DNA from: Sagittula salina
GTDB lineage: Bacteria > Pseudomonadota > Alphaproteobacteria > Rhodobacterales > Rhodobacteraceae
Assembly (NCBI RefSeq): GCF_017813235.1
Contig: NZ_JAGISH010000014.1
Location: forward strand, 21,662-85,661
Direction: 5' to 3'
Length of the DNA: 64,000 bases
Part shown: positions 43,493 through 52,800 of the stretch, one piece after another
Layout: each line of letters begins with the position of its first letter
How positions within the stretch are numbered: the stretch's first letter is position 1
Program-made: the position numbers and the translations under genes
Notes under the pieces: generated by a model
What the model was told of the DNA's origin: nothing
What the model saw: the letters and a program-made list of their open reading frames with translations, nothing else
The model's database searches: none

Positions 43493-43933
43493 ATGAGCAT
43501 TTCGGCATACAAACGCACGATCCGCGAAAGCGAATCCCCGAGACAGATCGAAGCGCGGGTTTTTGCCCGCATCACCGGCGCGATGGACTTCTTCCGCGCC
43601 GACTACGAAGCGGCAGGCGATCGCATCGCCAGAACCGCCGTGCTGGGGCAGGGGCTGCGCACCGCCATCGGCCAGAACCGCCAGCTCTGGGTTCGGCTGC
43701 GCGAGGATCTCACCAGCGACGCCAATGCGCTGCCCGAGACGCTGCGCGCCAACCTTCTCTCCATCTCGATGTGGGTTGACCGCACCTGCGAGGCGGTGAT
43801 CGGCGGCGGCGCCGGGCTGGGAGCGCTGATCGACGTCAACCAGAACATTCTTGCCGGGCTGACGTCACAGCGCCCGGCCCTCTCGACAGTGGACACTTCG
43901 CATGGCCCTGAATCTCGCGCTGAAGCCCTATGA
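43493..43933 (+). CDS. flaF: Flagellar biosynthesis regulator FlaF
   Basis: The 146-residue protein starts at ATG 43493 (MSISAYKRTIRESESPRQIE). The conserved FlaF core includes VLGQGLRTAIGQNRQLWVRL and LRANLLSISMWVDRTCEAVI. FlaF is needed for flagellin secretion or translation control together with FlbT. It overlaps flbT by 32 nt. An earlier in-frame ATG at 43463 is less likely. Confidence 0.93.
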   Translation: MSISAYKRTIRESESPRQIEARVFARITGAMDFFRADYEAAGDRIARTAVLGQGLRTAIGQNRQLWVRLREDLTSDANALPETLRANLLSISMWVDRTCEAVIGGGAGLGALIDVNQNILAGLTSQRPALSTVDTSHGPESRAEAL

Positions 43934-44318
43934 GCGGATCGTCGTCAACGGGTGCATGATCCGCAACGGTGGGCGCAAGTCCACCATCACGGTCGAGACC
44001 CGCGCCGACATAATCCGCGAAACCGATATCATCAAACCGGACCAGGCAACGACGCCTGTGCGCCGGGTATACCTGTTGATCCAGTCTGCTCTGGTGGACG
44101 TGGAACGCCGCGAGCAACTGGTCAAGGCCGCGCAGATCGCATTGGCCGAACTGGCCACCGTATTCACCCCTGACCTGCGCAACTGTGTCTTTGTCGCAGC
44201 CAACAATGTCAGCCGGGGGGAGTATTTCACCGCCCTGCGCGACCTCCGGCCGCTTCTGAAACGCGAAGACGAGGTTTTTGGCCCGCGCATCGTTGCGGGC
44301 GGGGAAACCGGGGCATGA
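43902..44318 (+). CDS. flbT: Flagellin mRNA regulator FlbT
   Basis: The 138-residue protein matches FlbT: LALKPYERIVVNGCMIRNGG, then QATTPVRRVYLLIQSALVDV and YFTALRDLRPLLKREDEVFG. FlbT is a post-transcriptional regulator that binds the flagellin transcript. It overlaps flaF upstream and the DUF1217 gene downstream. Confidence 0.95.
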   Translation: MALNLALKPYERIVVNGCMIRNGGRKSTITVETRADIIRETDIIKPDQATTPVRRVYLLIQSALVDVERREQLVKAAQIALAELATVFTPDLRNCVFVAANNVSRGEYFTALRDLRPLLKREDEVFGPRIVAGGETGA

Positions 44319-45121
44319 TCTCTGTCGCCGGTCTGCCCACCATGGCCGCGCTGAAGCTGGTCGAGGCGACAGAGACCAAGGAACAGGCGCTCATCCGCAA
44401 ATCCCCTCAGCACCAGCGCGAGATCGCCTACTTCAAGGAAAACATCGGTTCGATCACATCCGTGGATGCGCTGACCGACGACTATCGCCTCTACAGCTTC
44501 GTCATGAAAGCCTTCGACCTCGAAGACCAGATCTTCGGCAAGGCGATGATGGAGAAGATCCTCAAGAGCAATATCGAGGACCCAAAGGCGCTGGTAAACC
44601 GGCTGACGGATTCCCGGTTCAAGAAACTCTACCTCGAGATGGGCTTCGGCTCCAACGGCGAGGGCAACATCAACACCGGGTTGAACCGCTGGCAGGACCG
44701 CATGATCACGCGGTATGTCGACACGCAATACGTCAACGGCAAGGCCGAGGAAAACGAGACCCTCGGCGCGGCACTGGCCTTTCGCCGCAAGGCATCGACG
44801 ATCCGCACCGCCTTCGACATCCTGAAGGACAAGGAACTGACCGCCTTCATGCACACGGCGCTTGGCCTGCCGTCGCAGATGGCGGCGCTGGATATCGACC
44901 GTCAGGCCAGGATGATCACCGACAAGCTCGATATTGCCACTCTGTCCGATCCAGACGTTGTCGACGGTCTGATGCGAAAGTTTGTCGCGCTGTCCGACGC
45001 GACCTCCAGCAACGCCGCAGAGAACCCGATCGTGCAGCTGGTCAGCGGCGGCGCTTCGGGCAGCGTCGTCATGGCGACGCTGGACCTCGACCTCGTGACC
45101 CGCTTCAACAGCTACCGCTGA
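44315..45121 (+). CDS. DUF1217-family flagellar protein
   Basis: The 268-residue protein has features of DUF1217: EIAYFKENIGSITSVDALTD, then LYSFVMKAFDLEDQIFGKAM and LYLEMGFGSNGEGNIN. Members cluster with alphaproteobacterial flagellar genes; the molecular role is not established. It overlaps flbT by ATGA, and its end lies 3 nt from the convergent fliG stop. Confidence 0.8.
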   Translation: MISVAGLPTMAALKLVEATETKEQALIRKSPQHQREIAYFKENIGSITSVDALTDDYRLYSFVMKAFDLEDQIFGKAMMEKILKSNIEDPKALVNRLTDSRFKKLYLEMGFGSNGEGNINTGLNRWQDRMITRYVDTQYVNGKAEENETLGAALAFRRKASTIRTAFDILKDKELTAFMHTALGLPSQMAALDIDRQARMITDKLDIATLSDPDVVDGLMRKFVALSDATSSNAAENPIVQLVSGGASGSVVMATLDLDLVTRFNSYR

Positions 45122-45124
45122 GGT

Positions 45125-46174
45125 TCAGAACATTTCGTCTTCGTCTTCCTGAAGCGGCAGACGGATCAATTCCTCGTCCGCCAGTGACCTTGCGTAATCG
45201 AGGATCGTCGATTGCGCCGCTGTCACGTCCCGGCCACGCACCGGCCCCATGCTATCCATCTCGTCCACCAGCATGTCGCGGGATCGCCCCGGCAGGGCGT
45301 TGAGGAAGGCCTCGCGCGCCGTCTGGCTGGCACCCCGCAGGGCCGTGGGCAGAGTGTTGCCCGGTACGCCACGCATCACCCGCGCCAGATCCATCGGCGC
45401 CATCTTCACAAGATCCTCGAAGGTGAACATCTTTGCCTTGATCGAGTTGAACGCATCGGGCAACGCGGTTTCCAGATCCGGCGATATGGCGTCGAATGCG
45501 CCGCGATCCATCTTGTTGAACAGTTCCGCCATGCGCTGATGCTGCTCTGTCGCGGTCGGTTGCGAACCCGCGTTCATGATGTCCTTTTGCAGCGATTCCT
45601 CGATCTGGCGCATCATGTGCGTGGGAATGGCTTCCATGCGGATCATCCGTTCCACCACGTTGGCCATCTTTTCCGGCCCAAGCAGCGGCAGCACCTTTGC
45701 GGCCACGTCGGTCTTGACGTTCGTCAGGATGACGGCGGCGATCTGTTCGTGCTCGCTCTTGAGATAGTTGGCGATGACGTTTTCCGACAGCGCGTTGAAA
45801 CGGCCCCAGAGGTCGCGTTCCTTAAGCGGGCCGCGGATGTCCTTCAGGATGCCGTCGACCTGATCGGACGGCAGCAGGCTCCGCAGCATGTTCTCCGCGA
45901 TGGCAAAGGAGCCGACCACACCGCTGCCCTTCTGTATGCCCTCCAGGAACTGCGTCAGAACCTCCTCCACCGCCTCGGAGGAAATCGACCCGAGCCCGGA
46001 AATGGCCCGCGTCATCTGCTGGATTTCCTCGTCATCGAGCTTGCGCAGCATGGCGGACCCGCGCTTTTCCCCGATGCAGAGAAAGAGGATCGCGGCCTTC
46101 TGCGGCCCGGTAAGCTTGCGCCGCCGGGAACGGGGCTTTGCGTCGATGCTCTTGTCGAGTGCTGCGACTGCCAT
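45125..46174 (-). CDS. fliG: Flagellar motor switch protein FliG
   Basis: The 349-residue protein starts at ATG 46174 after GGGAGG. The domains follow FliG: N-terminal GPQKAAILFLCIGEKRGSAM, a middle EHQ-type segment (SEHEQIAAVIL), and a C-terminal torque domain (KMFTFEDLVKMAPMDLARVM). It couples the stator to the C ring. It is the last gene of the fliF-fliH-fliN-fliP-fliG operon. Confidence 0.95.
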   Translation of the reverse strand: MAVAALDKSIDAKPRSRRRKLTGPQKAAILFLCIGEKRGSAMLRKLDDEEIQQMTRAISGLGSISSEAVEEVLTQFLEGIQKGSGVVGSFAIAENMLRSLLPSDQVDGILKDIRGPLKERDLWGRFNALSENVIANYLKSEHEQIAAVILTNVKTDVAAKVLPLLGPEKMANVVERMIRMEAIPTHMMRQIEESLQKDIMNAGSQPTATEQHQRMAELFNKMDRGAFDAISPDLETALPDAFNSIKAKMFTFEDLVKMAPMDLARVMRGVPGNTLPTALRGASQTAREAFLNALPGRSRDMLVDEMDSMGPVRGRDVTAAQSTILDYARSLADEELIRLPLQEDEDEMF

Positions 46175-46187
46175 CTGTCTGCCTCCC

Positions 46188-47030
46188 TCAGCCGCCCAGA
46201 ACCGGCGGCAGGTAACTTTCCATGAGACTGCCGGCAAGCATGTACCAGCCGTCGATCAGGACGAAAAAGATCACCTTGAACGGCAAGGAGATCAACACCG
46301 GCGGCAGCATCATCATGCCCGCGCTCATCAGCACAGAGGCCACGATCAGGTCGATGACCAGAAAGGGCAGGTAGATCAGGAATCCGATGGAAAAGGCGCG
46401 CCGCAGTTCGGAGATGACGAAAGCCGGAACCAGAGACCGCCAGTCCGCCGCCTCCGCCGTCTCGGGCAGGGTGGCGGGCTCTCCCGCCTGGTCCGTCCCG
46501 CGCTGCGCCATTTCGTTGAACAGGCCAAGGTCCTTTTCGCGCGTGTTGGCGAACATGAAGGCCTTGAAGGGTTCACCGATGCGGGCGATGGCCTGCTCCT
46601 CGGTGATCGCATTGTTCATCAGGGGCCGGACGCCGCCTTCCCACGCGTCCTCGAAAACCGGCTGCATGACGAAGAACGTCATGAACAGCGCCATGGAGGT
46701 GAGCACCATGTTGGGCGGCGACTGGTTCAGCCCCAGCGCCGAGCGCAGCATGGAAAAGACGATCACGAAGCGGGTGAAACTGGTCATCACCACCAGAAGG
46801 CCCGGCGCCAGCGACAGCACCGTCATGGCCGCGATCAGCTGGATGATCCGGCCCGACAGCGTGGCGCGTTCGTCCGATCCGGCTGGGGCGGAACTCAGCG
46901 CGTCGCCTAGGGCACCCAGCAGGTCGGCCCCGCCCTGCTGCGCGAGGCCCGGCCCGGCGGCCAGCAGCCAGAACCCGGCCGCAATCAGGCCGGTCAGCAC
47001 GAACAGGGACAGGCCGCGAACGAGTGTCAT
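46188..47030 (-). CDS. fliP: Flagellar export gate protein FliP
   Basis: The 280-residue protein has an N-terminal signal, then the core SFTRFVIVFSMLRSALGLNQ followed by SPPNMVLTSMALFMTFFVM. The C-terminal part includes FLIYLPFLVIDLIVASVLMS. FliP is the main subunit of the FliPQR pore. It overlaps fliN by ATGA, and fliG starts 13 nt later. Confidence 0.96.
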   Translation of the reverse strand: MTLVRGLSLFVLTGLIAAGFWLLAAGPGLAQQGGADLLGALGDALSSAPAGSDERATLSGRIIQLIAAMTVLSLAPGLLVVMTSFTRFVIVFSMLRSALGLNQSPPNMVLTSMALFMTFFVMQPVFEDAWEGGVRPLMNNAITEEQAIARIGEPFKAFMFANTREKDLGLFNEMAQRGTDQAGEPATLPETAEAADWRSLVPAFVISELRRAFSIGFLIYLPFLVIDLIVASVLMSAGMMMLPPVLISLPFKVIFFVLIDGWYMLAGSLMESYLPPVLGG

Positions 47031-47380
47031 ACGTCGGACACGTGCTCCTTGACGATCTCGATCAGCGAGACGCCCAGCCGGTCGTCGCCCAGCTTTACCA
47101 GATCGCCGCGCGCCACGAGGCGGTCATTGATCACCACCTCCACGGGTTCGCCGATGGCCTTGTCCAGCTCGATGATCGAGCCCCGGCTAAGTTTCAGCAG
47201 TTGCGCGATGGGCATCTTGGTCTGGCCCAGAACGATCTGTACGTTCAGGCCGACGTTCAGCATGGCATCGATCGCCGAAGAGCCGGCGCCCTGCGGCGCC
47301 TCGGCCGCGCCGGCAATCGCATCGGCAATGGTCTCCGCCTTGGCCGGGGCCTCGGGCGCGTCGTCGATCGCATCGGTCAT
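47027..47380 (-). CDS. fliN: Flagellar motor switch protein FliN
   Basis: The 117-residue protein has an acidic/Ala-rich N-terminus and a C-terminal SpoA domain (LNVGLNVQIVLGQTKMPIAQ, LSRGSIIELDKAIGEPVEVV, VARGDLVKLGDDRLGVSLIE). It forms the lower C ring and binds FliH. It is coupled by ATGA overlaps to fliH and fliP. Confidence 0.94.
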   Translation of the reverse strand: MTDAIDDAPEAPAKAETIADAIAGAAEAPQGAGSSAIDAMLNVGLNVQIVLGQTKMPIAQLLKLSRGSIIELDKAIGEPVEVVINDRLVARGDLVKLGDDRLGVSLIEIVKEHVSDV

Positions 47381-48072
47381 GTCTGCTCTCCTGCGGTATC
47401 CGGTCTGTCCCCTGCGGGCTGCTGTGCCAGCCGCCGGGCAATGTCCTGCTGCGTCTGGCCAAGATGGCCCAGAATGCGCGCGCAGAGGTCGTCAAAGCTG
47501 TAGCGCATCACGCCGTGGTCCCATTCGGCCCGCACCGCGCCCACCGCGAGCGCGGGGTCCGGCGCGATTTCCAGCCGTCCGCCAAACCCACATTGCCGCG
47601 CCACCCGGCGGACCTCGGCGCCCGCGTCCTCCACCGCCTCGGGCGCGAGGTACAGCCGCAGTTCCGCCGACCCCAGCGCCATGCGCACGGCGGCGCGGGC
47701 CTCGCGCAGAGCCTGCCCGGCGGAAAGGCCGTCGCGCACGTCCGGGGCCAGCTGCTCGAAAACCGCCAGCAGGTAGTCGACGGTCTGTGCCTCCAGAGCC
47801 GCGTGGTGGCGGTCGGCATCGGCGAACAGCGCGCGCAACGCGGGCGCGATGGCCTCCAACGCCGAAAGGTTGCGGGCGGCCTCCGAGGTCTCCGCCGCGG
47901 CAGAGGCCTCCGCCATTCCCTGGGCGTAGCCTGTGCGAAAGCCTTCCTCGCGGGCGGCGGCCACGGCCGCGTCAAAATCCGTGCGCGTGTAGACAGCACC
48001 GATCACCGGCTCGCGTCCCTGCGAAAGCGCGGTGTCCTCCGCGTCGAAATTACGGTCGAAGACGTAGCTCAT
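47377..48072 (-). CDS. fliH: FliH-like flagellar export ATPase regulator
   Basis: The 231-residue protein starts at the ATG overlapping the fliF stop (MSYVFDRNFDAED). It has a GxxxG-type helix region (EEGFRTGYAQGMAEASAAAE) and a C-terminal domain like V-ATPase subunit E/FliH (AVRMALGSAELRLYLAPEAV). It tethers FliI to the C ring. FliH sequences are weakly conserved; the operon position between fliF and fliN supports the call. Confidence 0.8.
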   Translation of the reverse strand: MSYVFDRNFDAEDTALSQGREPVIGAVYTRTDFDAAVAAAREEGFRTGYAQGMAEASAAAETSEAARNLSALEAIAPALRALFADADRHHAALEAQTVDYLLAVFEQLAPDVRDGLSAGQALREARAAVRMALGSAELRLYLAPEAVEDAGAEVRRVARQCGFGGRLEIAPDPALAVGAVRAEWDHGVMRYSFDDLCARILGHLGQTQQDIARRLAQQPAGDRPDTAGEQT

Positions 48073-49778
48073 GACGGCTCCCCTTCGGCCAGCCACGAGC
48101 GGATCATGTTCAGAGATTCATCTTGCTCGCGCTCGATCAGCTCACCCACGGTGGCGATCAGCTCGCGGCGCACGCCGCCTTCGACGGTAGCCAGCGTCAC
48201 GGTTTCGTCGGATCCGGGCGGCAGCGGGTCAAGGACGGTGCCGGTATGCGTCCTGATCGGGCGCGCCCCCTGCGCCGCGGGCGCGGCCCCGGTCTGCAGC
48301 GGGCTGGGCGCGTCGATGCCGGATGCCCCGCCAGCCCCGGTGCCGGGCAGGGCTGGACGCTCGGCCAAGGCATCGGACTCGTTGCGCTGATCGGCCAGCG
48401 CCTTGGGTTCGGCAATGACATTCAGCGCGGGACGGACGCCGAAATACAGGATCACCCCCACCAGCGCGACACCAAAGATCCCGCGCAGGATGGTCGTCAG
48501 GTTGTCGCGCAGCATCTGGCTGGCACCGCCGCCGACCGGCTCGCCCACGTCCATCGAGTAATCCATGAACCGCAGGCTCACCACCTCGACGCTGTCGCCG
48601 CGCGACTCGTCGTAGCCGATGGCGCTCTGTACCAGAGCCTGAAGCTGCGCCAGTTCCTCCGGCGAGCGTTCCTCGTAATCCGGGGCACCGCTGCCCTGCC
48701 GGTTGTAGATGCCGTTCACCAGCACCGCGACCGAGACCTTCTCGATGTCGCCCGGTTCGCGCACGACCTCGGACTGCTTGCCGCCGATCTCGTAGTTGAC
48801 GATCTCGTTGGTGCTGTTCGAACTGTTGCGATCCATCCCCGGCACGTCCTGCGCCAGCGCGGCAGGGATGTCGCCCGCAACACCGACCTGCCCGTCGCGG
48901 GCGGTCTGGTCCTCGCGGTTTTCCTCGCGCGTCTCGGTGGACCGCACGACCCGCTGGGCCGGGTCATAGGTCTGCTCGCGCACCACCTGCCGGGCGGAGG
49001 ACAGATCGACGCTGACCTGCACCCGCGCGTTGCCCGCGCCGACTCGGGCGCTGAGGATCTGGGTGATGCGCTGCGACAGGCGATCCTCGGTCTGGGCGCG
49101 GACCGATTGCAGGGAGGCTTCGCTCCCCGCCTCGCCGTCGTCGGCGAGGATCGTCTCGCCCGTGGCGGACAGAACCGTGACCTGCGCCGGCGCGAGATCC
49201 GGCACAGCCGAGGCCACAAGCGAGCGGATCGAATGCGCCTGCCGGGTGCTGATCTGCCGCGCGCCCCGCACGATGACAGAGGCCGAGGCCCGCGGACGTT
49301 CACGGGTAAAGGGTTCGCGTTCTGGCAGAACGAGGTGCACCCGCGCCGCTTCAACCCCGTCGATTGTCTGGATGGACCGGGCCAGCTCGCCTTCCAGCGC
49401 CCGCATCCGGTTCACCCGCTGCATGAAGCTGTTCATGCCCAGTCCGCTGGTCTCGTCAAAAAGCTCCCAGCCCGGCGTGCCGTCGTTCGGAAGCCCGGCA
49501 CCCGCCAGCTCCATCCGTGCCCGCGCGAGATCCTCTGCCGGGACACTGACGGCGGTACGAGCGGCGTCGGTGCGCGTGCGGATGCCGGCCTGCTCCAGCG
49601 AATCGACGATGCGGCCCGCCTCTGCCGGGGAAACGTCGCGATAGACTGCCACGTATTCGGGCGCCGAGACCACCGACAATCCGAAAAACAGCGCCAGAAG
49701 CAAGGCGATACCGGTCCCGCCAAGGATCGACAGGCGACGCCAGCCAAGCGATTTCAGGTTATCGAGAAGTGCTTGCAC
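48069..49778 (-). CDS. fliF: Flagellar MS-ring protein FliF
   Basis: The 569-residue protein begins at GTG 49778; the nearest upstream in-frame ATG is followed at once by a stop. It has two membrane helices (about residues 18-40 and 432-452) and the YscJ/FliF region VYRDVSPAEAGRIVDSLEQA with MNSFMQRVNRMRALEGELAR. The C-terminal tail binds FliG. It is the first gene of its minus-strand operon, divergent from fliL. Confidence 0.95.
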   Translation of the reverse strand: MQALLDNLKSLGWRRLSILGGTGIALLLALFFGLSVVSAPEYVAVYRDVSPAEAGRIVDSLEQAGIRTRTDAARTAVSVPAEDLARARMELAGAGLPNDGTPGWELFDETSGLGMNSFMQRVNRMRALEGELARSIQTIDGVEAARVHLVLPEREPFTRERPRASASVIVRGARQISTRQAHSIRSLVASAVPDLAPAQVTVLSATGETILADDGEAGSEASLQSVRAQTEDRLSQRITQILSARVGAGNARVQVSVDLSSARQVVREQTYDPAQRVVRSTETREENREDQTARDGQVGVAGDIPAALAQDVPGMDRNSSNSTNEIVNYEIGGKQSEVVREPGDIEKVSVAVLVNGIYNRQGSGAPDYEERSPEELAQLQALVQSAIGYDESRGDSVEVVSLRFMDYSMDVGEPVGGGASQMLRDNLTTILRGIFGVALVGVILYFGVRPALNVIAEPKALADQRNESDALAERPALPGTGAGGASGIDAPSPLQTGAAPAAQGARPIRTHTGTVLDPLPPGSDETVTLATVEGGVRRELIATVGELIEREQDESLNMIRSWLAEGEPS

Positions 49779-49925
49779 GTCCGGGGCCGCCTACATGTTC
49801 TGCGTGGCCAAGAATAAACACGTTTATCCTTGAGGAACAAGAACTGCGTCACCTTTAAGCTTGATTTTACCGTGTCAGCAAAGCATCATTGTACAAGAAC
49901 AAACCACAGGCTCAGACGCTGACCA
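49779..49925. promoter_or_regulatory. Divergent fliF / fliL promoter region with TCAAGGATAA site
   Basis: This 147-bp gap contains TCAAGGATAA on the minus strand (49824-49833), 46 bp from the fliF start. The placement and orientation are like other copies of this core in the cluster. AT-rich stretches towards fliL (around 49855-49870 and 49885-49900) probably include its promoter. Confidence 0.5.
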
Positions 49926-50468
49926 ATGGCCGCCACGACATCAGAAACCGAAGCCGCTCCCGGCGGGATGGGTCGCGCCCTCCGGATCGGGCTGCTGGTG
50001 CTTGCGTGCCTTCTGGCCGGGGCCGGCGGGGTCGTCTTCTCGCTCGGGCCGTCGCGCATCCTCGCCCTGCTGGACGGCGAGGCGAAGGACAGCGCAGCCA
50101 GTCAGGACGGGGGCGGTCTCCAGCCCACGCACGCAGCCGCCCGCGACAAGATCCTCGTGACTCCGTTTCAGGAAATCATCGTCAACATCACCGCGACCAC
50201 GGCCACGGGGCGGCAAACCAGCCGGTTCCTGAAACTCAACCTGGCGCTGGCCTACGACTCGACCATACCGGGCGCGGAGAACATCGAGACCCGCAAACTC
50301 TTCCTCCGCGACAGCTTTCAGGAATACCTCCGGCAGCTGAACGAGGCGGACCTGCAGGGTTCGATGGGTCTGGTGCAACTCAAGGCGGAACTCCTGCGCC
50401 GCGCCCGTGCCATATCCGACAGCGAGGCGCCGCAGGAATTCCTTATCGCCGATCTGGTGATCCAATGA
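49926..50468 (+). CDS. fliL: Flagellar basal-body protein FliL
   Basis: The 180-residue protein has one membrane helix (ALRIGLLVLACLLAGAGGVV, about residues 18-37). The periplasmic FliL domain includes LVTPFQEIIVNITATTATGR and LKLNLALAYDS. FliL surrounds and stabilises the stator. Its stop overlaps the fliM start (ATGA). Confidence 0.92.
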   Translation: MAATTSETEAAPGGMGRALRIGLLVLACLLAGAGGVVFSLGPSRILALLDGEAKDSAASQDGGGLQPTHAAARDKILVTPFQEIIVNITATTATGRQTSRFLKLNLALAYDSTIPGAENIETRKLFLRDSFQEYLRQLNEADLQGSMGLVQLKAELLRRARAISDSEAPQEFLIADLVIQ

Positions 50469-51406
50469 CCGGCCAGGACACGCTCACCCCCGATACGCGC
50501 GCCGTCGAGGAGATGATCGTCGAACGCGCCAAACTGTCCTACGTGCGCCTTCCCATGCTTGAGGTGGTCTTCGACCGGTTCGCGCTCGCACTGACCCAGA
50601 CGCTGAAGGGCTATCTGGGCGCGATGGTGGACGTGCAGCTCAAGAGCATCGACTACACCTCCTGTCAGGACGCGATGGAAGACCTTCCCGAACCCTCGCT
50701 GATCGCCGTCACGGCGGCAGAACAATGGGGTGGGACCATCGCTGCCGTGATGCGAAGCGAATTGCTTTTCAACGTTGTGGAAATCACCTTTGGCGGGCGC
50801 TCCGCCAGCGGCAGCAAACACAAGCCGCGCTCCTTTACCGCGATCGAAAAGCGTGTCGGCGAGGGCTTCGTCGTCGCCGTGCTGCACGAACTCTCCGCCG
50901 CCTTCGACAAGGTGGCCCCGACCGCCTTCACGGTCAGTCATATCGAAAGCAATCCGCGCGCCCTGCTGCTGGCTCCGCCCTCCAGCGCCTGCGTGCGCGC
51001 AATACTCACGGTCGAGATCGAGGACCGCGAGGCGGAAATGTGCTTTGCCCTGCCCAACACTGCTTTTGAAAAGGTCATCGGGGCCCTTTCGCAGCAGTTC
51101 ACCGGCGGGCAGCTTGGCGGCGACAGCGGTTGGCGCAGCCGGATGACCCAGCTGCTGGAGCTGACCAACGTGCCGGTCACGGCGGTCATGGGCGAGGCCG
51201 CCGTGACCCTGCGGCAGGTTCTGGGCTGGGCACCGGGTCAGGTGCTGGATCTCGGCCTGCGGGCCGATGACCCGGTCACGCTGACCTGCGCGGGGCAGAC
51301 CATCGCGCGGGCCGAGGTCGGGCGCCGCGCCAACGGTCACCTTGCGCTGAAACTTTCCGAGAAATTCCACGGTCCCGAGGAGCAATCCGATGTCCACGCT
51401 GATTGA
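50465..51406 (+). CDS. fliM: Flagellar motor switch protein FliM
   Basis: The 313-residue protein has the FliM middle domain (RLPMLEVVFDRFALALTQTL, SFTAIEKRVGEGFVVAVLHE) and a C-terminal SpoA domain (LELTNVPVTAVMGEAAVTLR). The N-terminal CheY-P-binding segment is not obvious. It is coupled to fliL and overlaps the next gene by 17 nt. Confidence 0.92.
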   Translation: MTGQDTLTPDTRAVEEMIVERAKLSYVRLPMLEVVFDRFALALTQTLKGYLGAMVDVQLKSIDYTSCQDAMEDLPEPSLIAVTAAEQWGGTIAAVMRSELLFNVVEITFGGRSASGSKHKPRSFTAIEKRVGEGFVVAVLHELSAAFDKVAPTAFTVSHIESNPRALLLAPPSSACVRAILTVEIEDREAEMCFALPNTAFEKVIGALSQQFTGGQLGGDSGWRSRMTQLLELTNVPVTAVMGEAAVTLRQVLGWAPGQVLDLGLRADDPVTLTCAGQTIARAEVGRRANGHLALKLSEKFHGPEEQSDVHAD

Positions 51407-51788
51407 TGTCGCCATACTCGTTCTGCTGATCGGAACGTTGTCCTACACCTTCGTCGTGGACCGCCGGGTGCGGCGCATGATGCAGGCGCTAAAGGAAATG
51501 CAACCGATGATCGGGTCCTTCTCGGACGCCGTAGACCGGTCCGAAAGCACCGTCTCCGCTCTGCGCAGCATGGGGCAGGCGGAGGGGCTGTTCTCAAACC
51601 TCCAGCGCGGCCCGTCCGCCACGGCCTCCGCCTCCACGTCCGGCCCGGCCGAACCAAAGGCCGCGGGTGCCGCAGAATTCCGCAGCCGTCGCGAACGCCC
51701 GGCCCGGCCGCAGGGCGCAACCCCGGTTCACGGCAAGTCGGAGTTGGTGCGCGGTTTCTTCGAAACCGTCCGCAAGCGCGAGGTCTGA
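51390..51788 (+). CDS. Small membrane-anchored flagellar-cluster protein (DUF6468-like)
   Basis: The 132-residue protein has an N-terminal membrane helix (LIDVAILVLLIGTLSYTFVV), then RRVRRMMQALKEMQPMIGSF and a low-complexity Ala/Pro/Arg tail. The layout and the position between fliM and a MotE gene match DUF6468 proteins of alphaproteobacteria. The function is unknown. Confidence 0.6.
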   Translation: MSTLIDVAILVLLIGTLSYTFVVDRRVRRMMQALKEMQPMIGSFSDAVDRSESTVSALRSMGQAEGLFSNLQRGPSATASASTSGPAEPKAAGAAEFRSRRERPARPQGATPVHGKSELVRGFFETVRKREV

Positions 51789-51791
51789 TCC

Positions 51792-52421
51792 GTGTTCCGC
51801 CCCCTGACCGTCATCCTTGCCGGGCTGGCCATTGCTACCGCGGCAAAGCTCGGCGCGACCTTCTTCGACGACCCCGCGCCGCAGCAGGCGCGCGCCGATG
51901 GCACCGATGCGCCTCTTTTCGCCGCGGCCTCCGCCGCGGAGGGGGACGACCCGGCGGTGTCTCTGGGCGGCGATGCGGACCTTCCGCTTTGCGAGGCCCC
52001 CGAGGCGCTGCTGGCCTCCATCCGGGACGAACGCGAACTGCTGGAACGACAAAAGGAAACCGCCGCGAAGCGCACTGCGGAGCTTGATCTGGCGACCGAG
52101 ACGCTCGACGTCGAACGCGGGCGGCTCGAAGATCTCAAGTCCGAGGTCGAGAACCTGCTGGCCCGGGTCGAGGCAGCACATACCATGGACGTCGACAGGC
52201 TGGTGCTGCTCTACCAGAACATGAAGCCCAAGGACGCCGCCACCATCATGAACGACCTCGACATCGAGGTTACGGTGATGGTGCTGGGCACCATGGCCGA
52301 ACGCGACGCCGCTCCGATCCTCGCCGCGCTCGATCCCGTGCGGGCAAGGGCTGTCTCGCAGATCATCCTCGAACGCTCGAAACTGCCGGGCGACCAGCGG
52401 CTCGACAACCTGAAGTTCTGA
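51792..52421 (+). CDS. MotE-family periplasmic motility protein
   Basis: The 209-residue protein starts at GTG 51792, with an N-terminal signal/anchor (LTVILAGLAIATAAKLGATF), a coiled coil (about residues 75-120) and the MotE/MgtE-N-like C-terminus YQNMKPKDAATIMNDLDIEV with MAERDAAPILAALDPVRARA. In Sinorhizobium, MotE is a chaperone of the periplasmic motility protein MotC. It is the last gene of the fliL operon and of the flagellar cluster. Confidence 0.8.
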   Translation: MFRPLTVILAGLAIATAAKLGATFFDDPAPQQARADGTDAPLFAAASAAEGDDPAVSLGGDADLPLCEAPEALLASIRDERELLERQKETAAKRTAELDLATETLDVERGRLEDLKSEVENLLARVEAAHTMDVDRLVLLYQNMKPKDAATIMNDLDIEVTVMVLGTMAERDAAPILAALDPVRARAVSQIILERSKLPGDQRLDNLKF

Positions 52422-52800
52422 ACGGCGCGCACTGCGCTCGCACAGCCGCGAACCGCAGTGCTGTACGGAAATCTATCCGGTAATCGGGATTATGGTAAAC
52501 TGTCGCAGCCCGTGACAGTCCGGATCACATCGGGCGGGTCCACGCCCTGATTACCAGCCTATCCCCGGTCAGCCCCGATTGCCCGCCACAACCAATGGTC
52601 TTCTCACGGGAGCCACAAGGGCGATCCAGGCCGGATGGTCGGGCCCCGCCAAAACCCGTGCGCCCACGTAACTTGATCCACCGCGCCCCGGCGCGGATTT
52701 TCAAACATTTCAAGGAAGTGTTGTTCAACCTTTCCCGCTTTCGATGAAATACCCCCCGCGCCATACTCCACCAAAGCCCGCGACGATCAGGATCCCATCA
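52422..52800 (+). other. Intergenic region between the flagellar and purine-degradation clusters
   Basis: This is 379 bp with no convincing gene; a 79-codon minus-strand frame has no recognisable features. Inverted repeats are ACTGTC/GACAGT (52499-52519) and a GC-rich stem CCGCGCC/GGCGCGG (52681-52696) followed by ATTTTC, which may be a terminator. The last 60 bp, which run up to allE, should include its ribosome-binding and promoter signals, but none is clear. Confidence 0.5.

Noticed and set aside
48123..49817. 564-codon plus-strand frame opposite fliF
   Set aside because: fliF is unambiguous. This frame is a GC-driven shadow.
52525..52764. 79-codon minus-strand frame in the gap between flagellar and purine genes
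   Set aside because: No signal, domain or ribosome-binding support. The composition is that of noncoding DNA.
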